Below, piece after piece: positions 1-9,020 of a stretch of 64,000 bases of DNA. The stretch covers positions 566,445-630,444 of the forward strand of contig CAXXLB010000002.1 of NCBI GenBank assembly GCA_963664675.2, read 5' to 3'. This DNA is from JASGMR01 sp963664675 (lineage in GTDB: Bacteria; Thermotogota; Thermotogae; Petrotogales; Kosmotogaceae). Each line of letters starts with the position of its first letter. Position 1 is the stretch's first letter. The notes under the pieces were generated by a model, which saw only the letters and a list, made by a program, of their open reading frames with translations, did no database searches and was not told the DNA's origin. A program made the translations under genes and the position numbers.

Positions 1-16
1 GATAAAACAAATCGGA

Positions 17-475
17 CTATTTTATCGGAACATAAATATCGAATTCGCTGTCCGGGGCAAAATTTTTGAACCTCTCATCGTAGAGTTCAAAGTGATATGT
101 ATCGTATCTGATTTCCTTATCACAGTCCGGACAGTATTTGTTGTAAATAAAGTCGTACGTTTTCTTCATTTTTTCGGCATCGCCAACGTGTGTGAACACG
201 AGATATTTTGTATCGTCTATCTTTCTCGATACCATTCCCCCGGGTAATTCAGCTACTTTGTCAACCGGAAGACATGCGATGTATTCAAAGTTCCCCTCTT
301 TGTCCATCATTCCCATCAAACCGTATGATTCCATAACTCTGGATTTATTTTTTATTTCTCCGGATCTTTTCATCAGATCTTCCCATAATGCGGGAATTTC
401 TCCCTTTTCATTTTTTCCGAAATATCTTATTCCCACCACCGTGAATCCTGGCTTTTCAATTATTTTTGGTTCCAT
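17..475 (-). CDS. Standalone GyrI-like small-molecule-binding protein
   Basis: The 152-residue protein matches the GyrI-like/AraC effector-binding fold: it opens with MEPKIIEKPGF and closes with a DSEFDIYVPI strand typical of the family. It has no DNA-binding domain. Its closest relative in the window is the C-terminal half of the AraC-family regulator at 61325-62197, which shares the MEPK start, the KYLVFTH/REYLVFTH segment and the ESEFDIYIPV-like end. The family binds hydrophobic or cationic small molecules in regulators, or acts alone as a binding or inhibitor protein. The ATG follows a GAGGAAAA ribosome site. Ligand and role are unknown. Confidence 0.8.
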   Translation of the reverse strand: MEPKIIEKPGFTVVGIRYFGKNEKGEIPALWEDLMKRSGEIKNKSRVMESYGLMGMMDKEGNFEYIACLPVDKVAELPGGMVSRKIDDTKYLVFTHVGDAEKMKKTYDFIYNKYCPDCDKEIRYDTYHFELYDERFKNFAPDSEFDIYVPIK

Positions 476-616
476 CGTATTTTCCTCCTTATAATGAGTA
501 AAATAATTATACTAAATAATTAATTTTATAGAAAGAGTTGAATATACATAATCCATTTTCATAAAAATTATTGTGAAAAACATAGATTCGTTCGTATCAT
601 GTTTTTAATAAGGAAT

Positions 617-660
617 AAAAAAAGAGGTAGTTTTTTAGAATTCAAGTTTTAACTACCTCG
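617..660 (-). terminator. Rho-independent terminator of the zinc-type ABC operon
   Basis: Inverted arms GAGGTAGTT and AACTACCTC close a loop and, on the minus strand, are followed by a run of T. It lies just beyond the stop of the permease gene and ends the Fur-led operon. Confidence 0.8.
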
Positions 661-686
661 TTATCATTATTTTGATATCTTAAGTT

Positions 687-1544
687 TCAGTTTTTAAATT
701 GATCGTTTGCTTGTGAAAAAGAAATCTTTTTCTTTCTTTTTTCAAATGTACTCTTAATAAAAATCGACACAAAATATGAAGCCCCCGCGAGCAGAATTAT
801 CGTTGCGCCGGATGCCACGTTGAATTCGTATGATAACAATAATCCAAAGAAACCGAAAAGCGCTCCCAGAAGAACCGACAATGCCATCATTTTTTTCAGG
901 TTATACGTGAAAAGTCTTGCGATGGCCGGGGGAGCGGTGAGTAGAGCGATAACCAGAATCAATCCCACCACTTTGATCAAAACTACGACAGTCAAACCTA
1001 TGAGTAAGAACATCAAATATTCCATGACAGCGGTTTTTAAACCGATCACGAAGGAAAATGTTTCATCGAATAAATAAGCCTTCCAGTAATTGAAAAAGGA
1101 AAAGATCGAAAAGGTCACGATTGTAACAAGAATCAGCATCATTAAAATATCCGTATTGGAGACGGTCAAAATATCCCCGAAAAGATATGAAGTGATCTCG
1201 GGTGGATAGCCCGGAGTAATGGCTATGAATATTATTCCGAGAGCCATTCCTATTGACCATAATATTCCGATAAAAGTGTCGGTGTTGGTGTTTGTTTTTC
1301 TTTTTATCGTTGCCACTGCCACAGAAGCCACTCCGGAAAATATTAGTGCACCTATTATGGGTTCAAATCCCAGAAAATATCCCAGTCCTATTCCTCCAAA
1401 CGAACTGTGAGCAATACCTCCACTCATCATAACGAGTCTTTTTTCTATTATGATCGTTCCCATCAATCCACATACTATACTGGATAGCAGGGCGGCGAAT
1501 AAAGCGTTTTGCATGAAATTATAATTCAAAATTGCCTCAAGCAC
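687..1544 (-). CDS. Metal ABC transporter permease (ZnuB-like)
   Basis: Polytopic inner-membrane protein of about 285 residues with the ABC-3 permease pattern. Early residues carry MSGGIAHSSFGGIGLGYFLG, the family's cytoplasmic loop that meets the ATPase, and some seven to eight hydrophobic segments follow. It should form the channel of a zinc or manganese importer with the ATPase and binding protein upstream. The GTG at 1544 was chosen because an AAGGGG ribosome site lies 8 bases before it and LEAILNYNFMQ is the usual family start; an upstream GTG at 1553 falls inside that site. It overlaps the ATPase gene by 8 bases, showing translational coupling. Zinc is inferred from operon content. Confidence 0.88.
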   Translation of the reverse strand: MLEAILNYNFMQNALFAALLSSIVCGLMGTIIIEKRLVMMSGGIAHSSFGGIGLGYFLGFEPIIGALIFSGVASVAVATIKRKTNTNTDTFIGILWSIGMALGIIFIAITPGYPPEITSYLFGDILTVSNTDILMMLILVTIVTFSIFSFFNYWKAYLFDETFSFVIGLKTAVMEYLMFLLIGLTVVVLIKVVGLILVIALLTAPPAIARLFTYNLKKMMALSVLLGALFGFFGLLLSYEFNVASGATIILLAGASYFVSIFIKSTFEKRKKKISFSQANDQFKN

Positions 1545-2331
1545 TTTTTTCACCCCTTTTATCGCTGTTGCCGTGGCTTTTTAAAATTCTGTGTGGTATA
1601 CCGTGCGCTATCAGATCTACCGGACATCCATATGTTTTATCTATCGTGTTCTGTGTCAATTCAGGATTTCCATGATAATGAAGCGAAAAATTCATACAGG
1701 CAAGCGATTTGAAATAGGATGAAACCGCTTCTAAATCATGTGTAACGACAACGATAGTTATTTTTTTGTTGAGTTGTTTTAATATTTCAAATATCGAACT
1801 CCTTGAAGAAGAATCCACACTAGCTGTTGGCTCATCTAAAAGGATCAATTCGGGTTGAACAGCCAGCGCTCTCGCTATTAAAACTCTCTGGAGCTGTCCT
1901 CCAGAGAGTTGTCCTATCTGTCTTTTTCTGAAATCTATGAGTTCCAGTTCTTCAAGTATATTGATAGCAATTTCTTTATCCTCAGTTTTATACTTTTTGA
2001 ACAGCGAGAAACCATTACCAAGTCTTGCCATGAGGATAACATCCATTACACTTATCGGAAATTTTCTGTCAAATGTCGATGCCTGGGGAACATATCCTAT
2101 GATCGGTTTTTCTTCGGATTTGTATATATTTTTTCCTAAAACCTTAACAGTACCTTTTACGGGTCTATGCAACCCGAGGATAACTTTCAAAAGAGTACTT
2201 TTTCCACCTCCGTTTGGTCCGATTATTCCAAGGAATTCGCCCTTTTTTACCTGCAGGGATATATTATCTATAGCCCTTACGTTTTCGTAATCAGCACTGA
2301 CATTTTTCAGATCAATTGCTATTTCGTTCAT
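1537..2331 (-). CDS. Metal ABC transporter ATP-binding protein (ZnuC-like)
   Basis: Cytoplasmic ATPase of 264 residues. Visible motifs are Walker A GPNGGGKST, the signature LSGGQLQRV, Walker B LILLDEPTA and the switch HD in VVVTHDLE. The C-terminal tail contains YGCPVDLIAHGIPHRIL, a cysteine and histidine segment common in zinc-type ABC ATPases. It lies 1 base from the binding-protein gene and overlaps the permease gene, so the three are co-translated. Whether the metal is Zn, Mn or Fe cannot be fixed from the ATPase; the Fur-family gene at the operon head suggests metal-responsive control. Confidence 0.9.
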   Translation of the reverse strand: MNEIAIDLKNVSADYENVRAIDNISLQVKKGEFLGIIGPNGGGKSTLLKVILGLHRPVKGTVKVLGKNIYKSEEKPIIGYVPQASTFDRKFPISVMDVILMARLGNGFSLFKKYKTEDKEIAINILEELELIDFRKRQIGQLSGGQLQRVLIARALAVQPELILLDEPTASVDSSSRSSIFEILKQLNKKITIVVVTHDLEAVSSYFKSLACMNFSLHYHGNPELTQNTIDKTYGCPVDLIAHGIPHRILKSHGNSDKRGEKSA

Positions 2332-2332
2332 T

Positions 2333-3169
2333 CTAATTCAATTCCTGATAGAATGTTTCGGCTATATTTTCTAAATTTGAAATATAATCCGCCGACAATG
2401 GATCGATCTTCAGACTTTTTCCACCGATCTCTTCGGCAAATGCGGTCGTTTGTTTGCTGTCAATTTCCGCCTGATAGAATATGACCTTTATATTTTCTTC
2501 CTTTGCGATATCGACCATTTCTTGCAGGGTCTTTGGTGTTGCATCTTTCCCACCTTTTTCCAGGGCGTACATATTCAGATTATAATCATCGGCGAAATAA
2601 CCGAGGGACGGGTGGAAAATAAAAAAAGTCCTGTTGTTTATGTTCTCGGTTATTTCCTTGAGTTGCTCATCCAATTGGTAGAGTTCATTTTTATATTTTT
2701 CCGCATTGGATTTATAATATTCTTCGTTCTGAGGATCCAGGGCGGATAGCTCTTTCTGTATTGTATCTATCATGACTATTACCCTCTTCGGTGACATCCA
2801 GATGTGAGGATCCCGGCTCTCGGGCGAAAAGTACCTTGCAGGATAAACTTTTTCAACTTCATCCTGAAGACTCACAACTTTCATATCTTCATTGAAGCTT
2901 GCAATTTGCGGGAGAATATTGGCTTTTTCAGTGGGTACTCCTAACGTAAAATATATTTCCGCATCGGAAAACTGCATTAATTCCTTTGGAGTTGGCGCAT
3001 AGTTTGCCGGACTGTACCCGGGAGGGATCATTGTGATTACCTCAACATTATCTCCGCCGACTTTTTTAACAAAGGTTTCCTGTGGGATTATAGAAACCAC
3101 AACTACACTTTTTGAATAAAGGAAAACTACTGCTAACACGAATAAAAAAATTGAAACTGTCTTTTTCAT
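2333..3169 (-). CDS. Metal ABC transporter substrate-binding protein (ZnuA-like)
   Basis: Cluster A-I metal-binding protein of 278 residues with an N-terminal signal peptide (MKKTVSIFLFVLAVVFLY), so exported. Candidate metal ligands are the His in DPHIWMSPKR near residue 120 and the later HPSLGYF His. It lacks the long His-rich loop of classical ZnuA, which leaves manganese possible. The ATG overlaps the Fur stop codon by one base (TGATG), so the two are coupled. A transcript starting before Fur would cover regulator, binding protein, ATPase and permease. Confidence 0.88.
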   Translation of the reverse strand: MKKTVSIFLFVLAVVFLYSKSVVVVSIIPQETFVKKVGGDNVEVITMIPPGYSPANYAPTPKELMQFSDAEIYFTLGVPTEKANILPQIASFNEDMKVVSLQDEVEKVYPARYFSPESRDPHIWMSPKRVIVMIDTIQKELSALDPQNEEYYKSNAEKYKNELYQLDEQLKEITENINNRTFFIFHPSLGYFADDYNLNMYALEKGGKDATPKTLQEMVDIAKEENIKVIFYQAEIDSKQTTAFAEEIGGKSLKIDPLSADYISNLENIAETFYQELN

Positions 3170-3555
3170 CAAATATCACCTCTTTTTTTTTGACATTTTT
3201 CGCACGTTCCTAAAAAATAGAAAACGTGATCATCGATATTGAAATTGAATTTTTTTGTCACGGCTTTCTGTAACTTTTCAGCCGCACAATCGTTGAAAAC
3301 CATTATTTCATGACAGTCCTGACAATACAGGAAATGTTTATGCTGATTACTGCCGTAGAAATACTTTATAACAGACCCGAAGGAAACCGATCTGATTAAT
3401 TTTTTAGATTGGAGGTATTCTATTCCTCTGTAAACGGTGGATAAATTGACATCCGGTCTCAATCTATCGTAAATTTGATCGGCATTCAGGGGCTTTTCAC
3501 TGCTACAGATTAAATTGAAGATCTTTTTTCTGTTTTCAGTATATTTTTTCCCCAC
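3169..3555 (-). CDS. Fur-family metal-dependent repressor (Zur/PerR/Fur type)
   Basis: A 128-residue Fur-family protein: N-terminal winged helix (NLSTVYRGIEYLQSKKLI is the recognition helix and wing) followed by a dimer/metal domain with HKHFLYCQDCHEI and a C-terminal CEKCQKK, giving two CxxC pairs of the structural zinc site. Start is GTG with AAGGAG 8 bases upstream; an overlapping ATG is out of frame. As first gene of a zinc-type importer operon, it probably senses that metal and represses its own operon; a palindrome just upstream fits. The exact metal cannot be read from sequence. Confidence 0.9.
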   Translation of the reverse strand: MGKKYTENRKKIFNLICSSEKPLNADQIYDRLRPDVNLSTVYRGIEYLQSKKLIRSVSFGSVIKYFYGSNQHKHFLYCQDCHEIMVFNDCAAEKLQKAVTKKFNFNIDDHVFYFLGTCEKCQKKRGDI

Positions 3556-3575
3556 ATTCTCATCTCCTTAGCGAA

Positions 3576-3590
3576 TGCAATTCATTTGCA
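3576..3590. promoter_or_regulatory. Candidate Fur/Zur operator
   Basis: A palindrome with arms TGCAA and TTGCA separated by 5 bases lies about 20 bases before the Fur start codon. It is AT-rich and of the size seen for Fur-family boxes. Position and symmetry are seen; the binding is inferred. Confidence 0.45.
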
Positions 3591-3839
3591 AGATATATTC
3601 TACACTATTGTTTTTGTAAAATCAAGGATTTAATCGATCGGCTAAGATTTAATTCAATAATTTTTTATAATTGTTACAATTCTTTAGAGTATTCCGGAAG
3701 CATAATTCATACCTTCAAGCCCAGAATATTTTATGAAAAGCCTTTTGAATAGAACTTACAAACTATCGGTTTCTTTGATTTTTTCAGGGTAAAAAAGAAA
3801 GAAAATAATAATATGAAATTTTTAAAGAATCTACGACAT

Positions 3840-4613
3840 TTATTTGAGATAAAGACTCGTCACAGAAAAACCCGTTTTGAAACCCAAACTTTCATACAAA
3901 ACTTTTGCATAGTTTCTATCTGTTACTGCGAGCAGAGCCTTACTGTAATTGAGTTTCTTTGCTTCGGACAAAGTTTTTTCAATCAGATTTCTTCCGATTC
4001 CTTTCCTTCTGAATTTTTTGAAAACAATCAAATCTCCTATCAGAAAAATATCTTTTTTTGATTTGATTCCTATGTTAATAATAAAGCCCTTCAAAGGATT
4101 TCCAAAACAAAAATTCAATTTATTCAAACACGCATCGTATTTATTGGAAACCAATAGATCGTAATAAAAATTTCTCGTTTTTTCCGGGCTGTCCAGCCTC
4201 AACATCATTCTATCGTATTTCGGGGTATCGTTATAAATATTCTCAGATAATCCTTCCAGTGATTCGAAGTTGAGATAGAAGAATTCTTCATCGTTTTTTT
4301 CTTCAAAATCGAATGATCTCAAATCGATTTCCATTTCGCTTCTGTTCAACAGAAAATAATCTTTACCTTCCATATCATCCATTTTGAAGTCTTTAAAAAC
4401 TATTTGTATAGAGGACTCTTTGAGATCTTTTTTAAGCTCTTCCGATAAGAAATCGAGTATTTTTCTTTTTTTCAGTTCCTCCAGAGATTCTCTTATTGAC
4501 AGTCTTCCAAACCCGTAAGGGCCATCGATTCGTAAATCGGTCAATTCTGCGACACATGACTCTTTGTCAAATACTTTCCATTCTTTTTCTTTTTTTGTGA
4601 TATTCACAATCAT
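3840..4613 (-). CDS. GNAT-family N-acetyltransferase with long N-terminal region
   Basis: About 257 residues. The last third is a GNAT domain: IGDLIVFKKFRRKGIGRNLI contains the acetyl-CoA loop (R-x-x-G-I-G), then KALLAVTDRNYAKVLYESLGF, the usual helix before the final strand. The first 130 residues are acidic and lysine-rich and are not recognised. The ATG is 8 bases after the stop of the PLP-enzyme gene, preceded by GAGGAG, so the two are cotranscribed. The substrate may be related to sulfur amino acids, but that is only inference from the neighbour. Confidence 0.75.
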   Translation of the reverse strand: MIVNITKKEKEWKVFDKESCVAELTDLRIDGPYGFGRLSIRESLEELKKRKILDFLSEELKKDLKESSIQIVFKDFKMDDMEGKDYFLLNRSEMEIDLRSFDFEEKNDEEFFYLNFESLEGLSENIYNDTPKYDRMMLRLDSPEKTRNFYYDLLVSNKYDACLNKLNFCFGNPLKGFIINIGIKSKKDIFLIGDLIVFKKFRRKGIGRNLIEKTLSEAKKLNYSKALLAVTDRNYAKVLYESLGFKTGFSVTSLYLK

Positions 4614-4621
4614 TCTCCTCT

Positions 4622-5776
4622 CTAGCAGCTTATTTTTTTGAAGGCTCTGGCTAAGTCTTCTGTCAGGAGTTCCGGTTCTTCCAATCCTATATGTATTCTT
4701 ATTATTGCACTTTTTTCGTTCGCTGGATTTGTTGCAATACATGGAATGATAAGACTCTCGTATCCGCCCCAGCTAACGGCTTTTTTGAAAAATTTCAGGG
4801 TATTTGTGAAGTTTCTGATTTTATTCTCGTCCGTCGTTTTGAGTCTTATGCTCAACAATCCCGAACCACCGCTCATCTGTTTTTTTGCCAGATCATATTG
4901 GGGATGGCTCTCGTGATAAGGATATATCACTTCTTTTATCTGAGGGCAATTTAACAGAAAGGAAATTATTTTTTGAGTACTCTTCATATGTCTTTCCATT
5001 CTTATCGGGAGTGTTCTTAATCCTCTCAGGAGTAACCAGGCTTCAAAGGGGCCGGGAATCGCGCCTATATTTAAAAATTCCGTTTTAAAAATATGATCGA
5101 TATCATTCTTACTTCCGGTGACTATTCCTGCGACAACGTCGCTGTGACCTCCTATATATTTACTCGCGGAATGAACGACTATATCGACCCCCATCTTTAT
5201 TGGATTTTGAAAAATCGGAGTTGCCCATGAGTTATCTATAACGGTCTTTATATTTCTTTTTTTTGCGAACGACGTTATTTTCTTTATATCCTGTATTTTA
5301 AATGTGAAACTGGTGGGGCTTTCGAGGTAAATTAATTTTGTATTATCCTTTACCGAGTCGAATATTTCCCCGGTATTTTCTCCGTCCACGAAGATGGTCT
5401 CTATTCCGAATCTTTGCAGATATTCACCGAACAGTGTTTTTGTCCATCCATAACAATCATTGACACATATGACCGAATCACCGCATTTCAGAAAAGCCAT
5501 CGTGGCTGCAGAAATTGCGGCAATTCCCGAAGAAAAGAGTTTGGCACTCTCGGCGTATTCGAGGGCGGCGACCTTCTTTTCGAGAACTTCAATCGTAGGG
5601 TTGTAACCCCTCGTGTAAATGTGGCTTTTTTCTTCATGACTCAACGCTTTTTTCAGTGAATCGTAATCTTCAAAAGAGAATATGGAAGTCTCGTAGATCG
5701 GAACACTCACAGGATTATAGTTGAAGTTTTCTTCTCCGTTGAAATTTATGATTTTTGAAATATTCTTTTCTCTCAC
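4622..5776 (-). CDS. Cys/Met metabolism PLP-dependent enzyme (cystathionine gamma-synthase/lyase family)
   Basis: A 384-residue fold-type I PLP enzyme. The Schiff-base lysine is in VVHSASKYIGGHSDVVAG; the phosphate-binding segment is SSGIAAISAA; SRMM-type arginines of the C-terminal domain are in IRIHIGLEEPE. The family makes or cleaves cystathionine or methionine. The GTG start was chosen because AAGGAG lies 7 bases ahead; longer versions add an unlike hydrophobic leader. It leads a two-gene operon with the GNAT gene. Synthase, beta/gamma-lyase and methionine gamma-lyase cannot be separated by eye. Confidence 0.85.
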   Translation of the reverse strand: MREKNISKIINFNGEENFNYNPVSVPIYETSIFSFEDYDSLKKALSHEEKSHIYTRGYNPTIEVLEKKVAALEYAESAKLFSSGIAAISAATMAFLKCGDSVICVNDCYGWTKTLFGEYLQRFGIETIFVDGENTGEIFDSVKDNTKLIYLESPTSFTFKIQDIKKITSFAKKRNIKTVIDNSWATPIFQNPIKMGVDIVVHSASKYIGGHSDVVAGIVTGSKNDIDHIFKTEFLNIGAIPGPFEAWLLLRGLRTLPIRMERHMKSTQKIISFLLNCPQIKEVIYPYHESHPQYDLAKKQMSGGSGLLSIRLKTTDENKIRNFTNTLKFFKKAVSWGGYESLIIPCIATNPANEKSAIIRIHIGLEEPELLTEDLARAFKKISC

Positions 5777-5840
5777 GTCGGTGCTCCTTTTAATATTATT
5801 ATATTTTAATAATATCATTATATCGTTCTTAAAGAGATAT

Positions 5841-5873
5841 AAAAAGAGCACGAAGTTGGGCTTCATGCTCTTT
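5841..5873 (-). terminator. Terminator after the second metal importer operon
   Basis: Arms AAGAGCA-GAAG and CTTC-TGCTCTT around a short loop, with a T-rich tail on the minus strand. It follows the binding-protein gene, the last of the four-gene operon. Confidence 0.75.
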
Positions 5874-5894
5874 AGTCGATGAAACGGTTATTCC

Positions 5895-6791
5895 TCATTT
5901 TTCCATTATGGTATCATAGAAAGTGTTCACATTATGTATAAACGTTCCAATGTACGATTCCTCAGGGGTGCCTATATCTCCCAATGAATCGGAATACAAT
6001 TCTCCCCCCAGTTTGACATCGAACCCTCTGGCCTGGACGGAATCGATCAGAGCATCTATGTTTCTTTTAGGAATAGAATTTTCAAGGAATATCGCCGGTA
6101 TTTTATTATCTACGATGAAATCGGCAAGATCTATGAGATCTGATGCGGCGATTTCTGAGGCGGTACTTATTCCCTGTAACCCTTTGACCTCGACTTCATA
6201 CTCTCTTCCAAAATAATTAAAAGCATCGTGAGCGGTAATCAAAACTCTTTTTTCGGGGGGTATTTCGGATATTTTCTGTTCAATTTCCCTGTCCATTTCG
6301 TCAATCTTTTGAATGTATTCGAGGGCATTTTCCATATAAAAGTTTTTATTTTCCGGATCAATCTCTCCCATTTTTTCAGTGGTTTTTAAAACGCATTTTT
6401 TCCATAAATCCGGGGAGAACCATATGTGCGGATCATGTGTACCTATATCATCGACGGTGATCAGGTCTTCTTCAGAAAGAGTGTCTCCGACGCCCAGGGA
6501 ATTAATTCCGAGTCTGTCTAATTTTCCAAAGATTTCGGCCATTTTCCCTTCAAGGTGTAGTCCACCATAAACCACCAGATCGGCAGCAGCAATTTTTTTA
6601 GTATCTTTTGCACTGGCTTTATAAAGATGCGGATCAATTCCGGGACCCATAAGAATATTCAAATTGATCTTTTCTCCTCCGATGTTTTCAATCATATCTC
6701 CGAGTATGTTGGTCGTACAGACGATGTTCAATTTACCGAAAATAAAAACAGAAATAATTGTTATTACGAATATAAAAAATATTTTTTTCAT
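5895..6791 (-). CDS. Metal ABC transporter substrate-binding protein (TroA/MntC-like)
   Basis: Exported cluster A-I binding protein of 298 residues with a signal peptide (MKKIFFIFVITIISVFIFG). Candidate ligands are His in GPGIDPHLYKAS near residue 58, His in THDPHIWFSPDLW, and the C-terminal D/E region; VLITAHDAFNYFG is the family's third-ligand strand. There is no His-rich loop. It is the last gene of an ATPase-permease-permease-binding protein operon and would feed that importer. A second, only distantly similar binding protein (2333-3169) shows the cell keeps two metal systems, possibly for different metals. Confidence 0.88.
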   Translation of the reverse strand: MKKIFFIFVITIISVFIFGKLNIVCTTNILGDMIENIGGEKINLNILMGPGIDPHLYKASAKDTKKIAAADLVVYGGLHLEGKMAEIFGKLDRLGINSLGVGDTLSEEDLITVDDIGTHDPHIWFSPDLWKKCVLKTTEKMGEIDPENKNFYMENALEYIQKIDEMDREIEQKISEIPPEKRVLITAHDAFNYFGREYEVEVKGLQGISTASEIAASDLIDLADFIVDNKIPAIFLENSIPKRNIDALIDSVQARGFDVKLGGELYSDSLGDIGTPEESYIGTFIHNVNTFYDTIMEK

Positions 6792-6802
6792 TTAATCACT
6801 TC

Positions 6803-7924
6803 CTAAATTACCGAGAAAAATTCCTTCTTTTTTTGTGAAACAAAATTTTCTCCCTTCGATGTCAGTTTTAAATGATTCTCTTTTTCAGCAACCATTTCTT
6901 CGATTTTCAGATTGTTCAAAATGGCATTTGAAAAAACGGGGTTCCATTTAAAATGCCTTTGCAAGTGGCTGATTTCACTTTCAAAATCTTCATTTTCAGT
7001 TCCTTCATGATTGTTTAAATGAATCATGAGGGCCAATGATGCGAACTCGTATTTTTGCTTTTTTCTTCTTCTGATTACCGCGAACAATCCTCTTTCGGGC
7101 GAGAAGACGAAAGATAATAAAAAAGCGATTCCCAGTACTGTGGTTATAGATCCCGCTATAGATGAATCCAGTTCCAAAGCCAGATAATATCCTATAGTAG
7201 AGCTCACAGCACCAATTATCAGAGATAGAGTGATCATCCATTTCAAGTTTTCTGTGAGTAAATAAGCGCATGCGGCGGGTACAATCATGAATGCCACAAC
7301 CAGAATAGACCCAACTGCGTCGAAAGCTCCCACGGCGGTGATAGAGACGGATGTCATAAGGCCATAGTGAAGTAAAACCGGTGAAAAACCCAGTACGATT
7401 GAAATTGATTTGTCAAAGGTGGATAATTTGAGTTCTTTGAAAAACAACAGCATCATGAAAAGATTTATTAGGAACAAAATTCCCATCACCCATGCCGCTC
7501 TTGGTCCCATATTTATATCTCCAATCCAGAAACGGTCGTAAGGGGTGAAGGCCAGCTCTCCGAGCAATACGGCATCGGTATCTATGTGAACATTCCTCGC
7601 GAACAGTGTTACTAAAATAACTCCAATGCTGAAGAAAAGCGGAAAGACCATTCCAATGGCAGCGTCTTCCTTGATAAGCTGGTGTCTGTTAATCACTTCA
7701 ACCAGAAATACCGTTAACAGACCGGTGAGGCCCGCCCCTATTATCAGCCAGGGAGATGAAAGGTCCTGAGTCAGAAAGAATCCTATAACTATTCCGGGGA
7801 GAATAGCGTGGCCGATGGCATCACTCATCATCGACATCTTTCTCAAAACCAAAAAAACGCCGGGAATAGAACAGGCGGCACTGACTAAAATTGCCGTTAT
7901 TATAATATCAAAATCAGGATTCAT
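6803..7924 (-). CDS. Metal ABC permease fused to a winged-helix-like tail (TroD-like)
   Basis: The first 280 residues are an ABC-3 permease: MSDAIGHAILPGIVIGFFL is the ATPase-contact loop, followed by six to seven membrane helices. The last 90 residues are soluble, beginning with a basic RRRKKQKYEF stretch. They read like a winged helix (FESEISHLQRHFKWNPVFSNAILNNL, then EKENHLKLTSKGENFVSQ), as in TroC/TroD-type permeases with DtxR-like extensions. Such a tail may sense the metal or contact partners. It overlaps its sister permease by 11 bases, so the two chains are co-translated. Confidence 0.85.
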   Translation of the reverse strand: MNPDFDIIITAILVSAACSIPGVFLVLRKMSMMSDAIGHAILPGIVIGFFLTQDLSSPWLIIGAGLTGLLTVFLVEVINRHQLIKEDAAIGMVFPLFFSIGVILVTLFARNVHIDTDAVLLGELAFTPYDRFWIGDINMGPRAAWVMGILFLINLFMMLLFFKELKLSTFDKSISIVLGFSPVLLHYGLMTSVSITAVGAFDAVGSILVVAFMIVPAACAYLLTENLKWMITLSLIIGAVSSTIGYYLALELDSSIAGSITTVLGIAFLLSFVFSPERGLFAVIRRRKKQKYEFASLALMIHLNNHEGTENEDFESEISHLQRHFKWNPVFSNAILNNLKIEEMVAEKENHLKLTSKGENFVSQKKKEFFSVI

Positions 7925-9017
7925 CTATTTCACCTCCCCTAATATCATTTTTTATGTAATTGAGTCCCTTCAAAGTGAGGGCCCATTTATCGCCCTTTTT
8001 TTCAATCAATCCCTCTCCTTCCGTTTTTTCCATACATCTTTTAATATTTTGGTTTTTCGGTAACCGAATTGAGATGACTGATAAATCATGAGGATGGTCA
8101 AAATTCCTGTGCTCAAGAGATAAATCATAGAAAGATTTTAAAAGAATTTTCATGGAAATCTCTCTTTTATTGCTCTTTCTTTCGAAATATTTCCACAGAA
8201 TCCCATTCTTCTTTGCGAAGAAAACAGATACCAGGACAGCTGCAGAAAGTGCTATTACGACGACGGGGCCCGTTGGAAGATTTTCAATAAATACACTCAG
8301 GTTAGCTCCAAAGAAACCTGAAATTGCTCCCAATATTCCGGCTATGAGAGTCATCCGACCGAGTTTATCGGTCCATTGCCTTGCGGCCACAGCGGGTGCA
8401 ATCAGCATTGCACTGATCAATATGACTCCGACTATCTGCAACCCGATGACGATGGCAATTACGATTATAAATTTGAAAAGAGCATCAAAAAACCTGGTGG
8501 GTATTCCTATGGATTCCGCGTATTCAATATCAAAACTTATGACCTTCCAGACCTTCCAGAAGAGTAAAACGATTATAAATGCCGCCGATCCAAGAACTAC
8601 CATGGTGACGATATCATTTATCAGAAGTGTTGCCGCCTGGCCGAATAAAAATTTATCCAGTCCCGCCTGTGCGGTTTTTGGTTTTTTTTGTAAATAAGTT
8701 AAAAGCATCAACCCAAAACCGAAGAAAACGGAGAGCAATGTAGCCAGTGCGGTATCGAATTTTATCTTTGAATTTTTCACTATGAATTGAACCAGAAGTG
8801 TTCCGAGCCAGCCGGCGGCAATAGCGCCTGTTATTAAAACCAGAGCGTTCTTTTGACCGGTGAACATAAAGGCCAGTACGATGCCCGGTAAAGCGGCATG
8901 CGATACTGCATCTCCGATCAGACTCTGCTTTCTAACTACTGCCAGGGTTCCGAGAGAACCACTGATAAGTCCCAGAATGGCTGAACCGAATGAAATTACC
9001 AACAGAGTGTAATTCAT
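7914..9017 (-). CDS. Metal ABC permease fused to a winged-helix-like tail (TroC-like)
   Basis: Permease of 367 residues, paralogous to the next gene. The ABC-3 loop LIGDAVSHAALPGIVLAFMF is near residue 32, and about eight hydrophobic helices run to residue 275. A cytoplasmic tail follows (LSVISIRLPKNQNIKRCMEKTEGEGLIEKKGDKWALTLKGLNYI), whose end has the strand-turn-strand of a winged helix. The two permeases would form a heterodimer with an ATPase dimer. It lies 3 bases after the ATPase gene. Confidence 0.85.
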   Translation of the reverse strand: MNYTLLVISFGSAILGLISGSLGTLAVVRKQSLIGDAVSHAALPGIVLAFMFTGQKNALVLITGAIAAGWLGTLLVQFIVKNSKIKFDTALATLLSVFFGFGLMLLTYLQKKPKTAQAGLDKFLFGQAATLLINDIVTMVVLGSAAFIIVLLFWKVWKVISFDIEYAESIGIPTRFFDALFKFIIVIAIVIGLQIVGVILISAMLIAPAVAARQWTDKLGRMTLIAGILGAISGFFGANLSVFIENLPTGPVVVIALSAAVLVSVFFAKKNGILWKYFERKSNKREISMKILLKSFYDLSLEHRNFDHPHDLSVISIRLPKNQNIKRCMEKTEGEGLIEKKGDKWALTLKGLNYIKNDIRGGEIDES

Positions 9018-9020
9018 AAT